A stretch of 64,000 bases of DNA from Mesostigma viride. Its lineage: Eukaryota; Streptophyta; Mesostigmatophyceae; Mesostigmatales; Mesostigmataceae. The DNA lies in NCBI GenBank assembly GCA_009746045.1, contig RPFO01000082.1:1624276-1688275 (forward strand). The letters are read 5' to 3'. Position numbers and translations under genes: made by a program. Below are positions 63,222 to 64,000 of the stretch, in pieces. Position 1 is the stretch's first letter. Each line of letters begins with the position of its first letter. The notes beneath the pieces are model-generated. The model had not been told where the DNA came from. It searched no databases and saw only the letters and a list, made by a program, of their open reading frames with translations.

Positions 63222-63626
63222 TTGATGGAAAACCTAGAAGCAATTGGTGGCTTTCTTGGATGCTCGATGGCTTCACATGCTTGTGAGTCCATAAAACCCA
63301 CTGTATACGTGCCCACCGTCTCTAAGCTGAAAGCATCTGCCTTCAACAAGCATCTTAAGACATGCATGCACATGAGAACTGTCATGGTTTGTGGAGAGGG
63401 TGGCATATTGCGTGAGAGCGGAGAGAGGACAGTGGCCGGGCTAGGCCAGCTACCTGTGCTGCCACAGGACCGGGCGGCAAACACCGATGCACAAGCTGCC
63501 TTACACACCAGCACCCAAGCTGCCTTCATACCCCTGAATGATGAGCAGAGGGCATCCTGGACGGCCGCATCCATGCAGTTCATGCAGTTCAGGCTGTGCG
63601 TGCTGGCCAAGGGCACGGGTAAATGA
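63222..63626 (+). CDS. Hypothetical protein with a possible helicase-like end
   Basis: About 133 codons; the first ATG is 63,222-63,227. It ends PLNDEQRASWTAASMQFMQF, then LCVLAKGTGK before a stop. The NDEQR...GTGK spacing recalls the start of PIF1/RecD-type helicases, but the P-loop is incomplete and the stop may simply be intron sequence after a GGGTAAAT donor. It may belong with 62,605-63,193 as a decayed mobile-element gene. Confidence 0.35.
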   Translation: MMENLEAIGGFLGCSMASHACESIKPTVYVPTVSKLKASAFNKHLKTCMHMRTVMVCGEGGILRESGERTVAGLGQLPVLPQDRAANTDAQAALHTSTQAAFIPLNDEQRASWTAASMQFMQFRLCVLAKGTGK

Positions 63627-64000
63627 GCCAATGGCGGGCTATTATTACGCACGCTGCAACCAGCGCCAATGAAGCAACCCAAGCCTGCCCTCCTGACAGG
63701 TATGTGTGTTTTGTTTTCTCATGTCGTGTGCACAACCAGCAATCCTTTATTTCCCTATGATGCATGTTTGCGGAATTCTGGCAACCTGGCACATGGCCAA
63801 ACTCCTCAATGTCAGGGCTGGGCGGGGTTGTTTGTCAAGCGGATAGACACACGCACATGCTCAACACCTCTTGCTCCAATGCCACTGCCACTCACCCAGA
63901 AACTCAGGCACAACCACGCACGATCGCTAAGCTGCTAGCCAGAATCGCAGTCCTCACCAAAGTGAGGGATGGGGCACCAGCTAGTTTGACAGTCTGGCTG
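63627..64000. other. Window end, no gene recognised
   Basis: Short open frames without recognisable content. Confidence 0.5.

Overview
This window is nuclear DNA from a eukaryote, most likely a photosynthetic microalga. The genes are split by GT-AG introns, their exons are GC-rich with strong GC3 bias, and the glutamate synthase carries a roughly 110-residue N-terminal extension of the kind used for organelle targeting. The lineage cannot be fixed from the sequence alone.

Layout. Positions 1-16,400 are a nested graveyard of non-LTR retroelements. They include a LINE with ORF1 plus an endonuclease/reverse-transcriptase ORF2 (called LINE A here), a second element that encodes only an ORF1-type protein (element B), and a short SINE-like repeat (L). 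From 17,760 to 18,338 there is a duplicated 250-bp foldback unit. From 18,682 to 27,709 lies a complete six-exon NAD(P)H-glutamate synthase gene. From 28,800 to 32,277 there are more LINE fragments, then a mostly empty stretch with two weak coding candidates. From 35,581 to 40,135 lies a complete five-exon very-long-chain enoyl-CoA reductase gene. From 40,641 to 43,335 is a shattered LINE A copy, followed by a decayed gene and a 1.36-kb long-inverted-repeat element. From 46,634 to 60,346 lies a ten-exon receptor-type nucleotide cyclase: signal peptide, BMP-like periplasmic-binding ectodomain, EGF-like Cys-rich knot, one membrane helix and two cyclase domains. The rest holds a large microsatellite, an old RT remnant and short unidentified coding candidates.

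The three host genes are on the + strand and serve unrelated functions: nitrogen assimilation, fatty-acid elongation and cyclic-nucleotide signalling. Nothing here looks like an operon or functional cluster.

Most notable observations: (1) the cyclase's two catalytic domains are degenerate in complementary ways, in the same order as animal transmembrane adenylyl cyclases; (2) minisatellites in three introns are built from copies of the neighbouring exon-intron junction, including six in-frame 93-bp copies of a 3' splice site; (3) repeat copies carry many 2-4 nt insertions of the form X, reverse complement of X, X; (4) LINE A and element B share a 3'-terminal hairpin whose closing base pair covaries and which is followed by AT-rich tandem tails.
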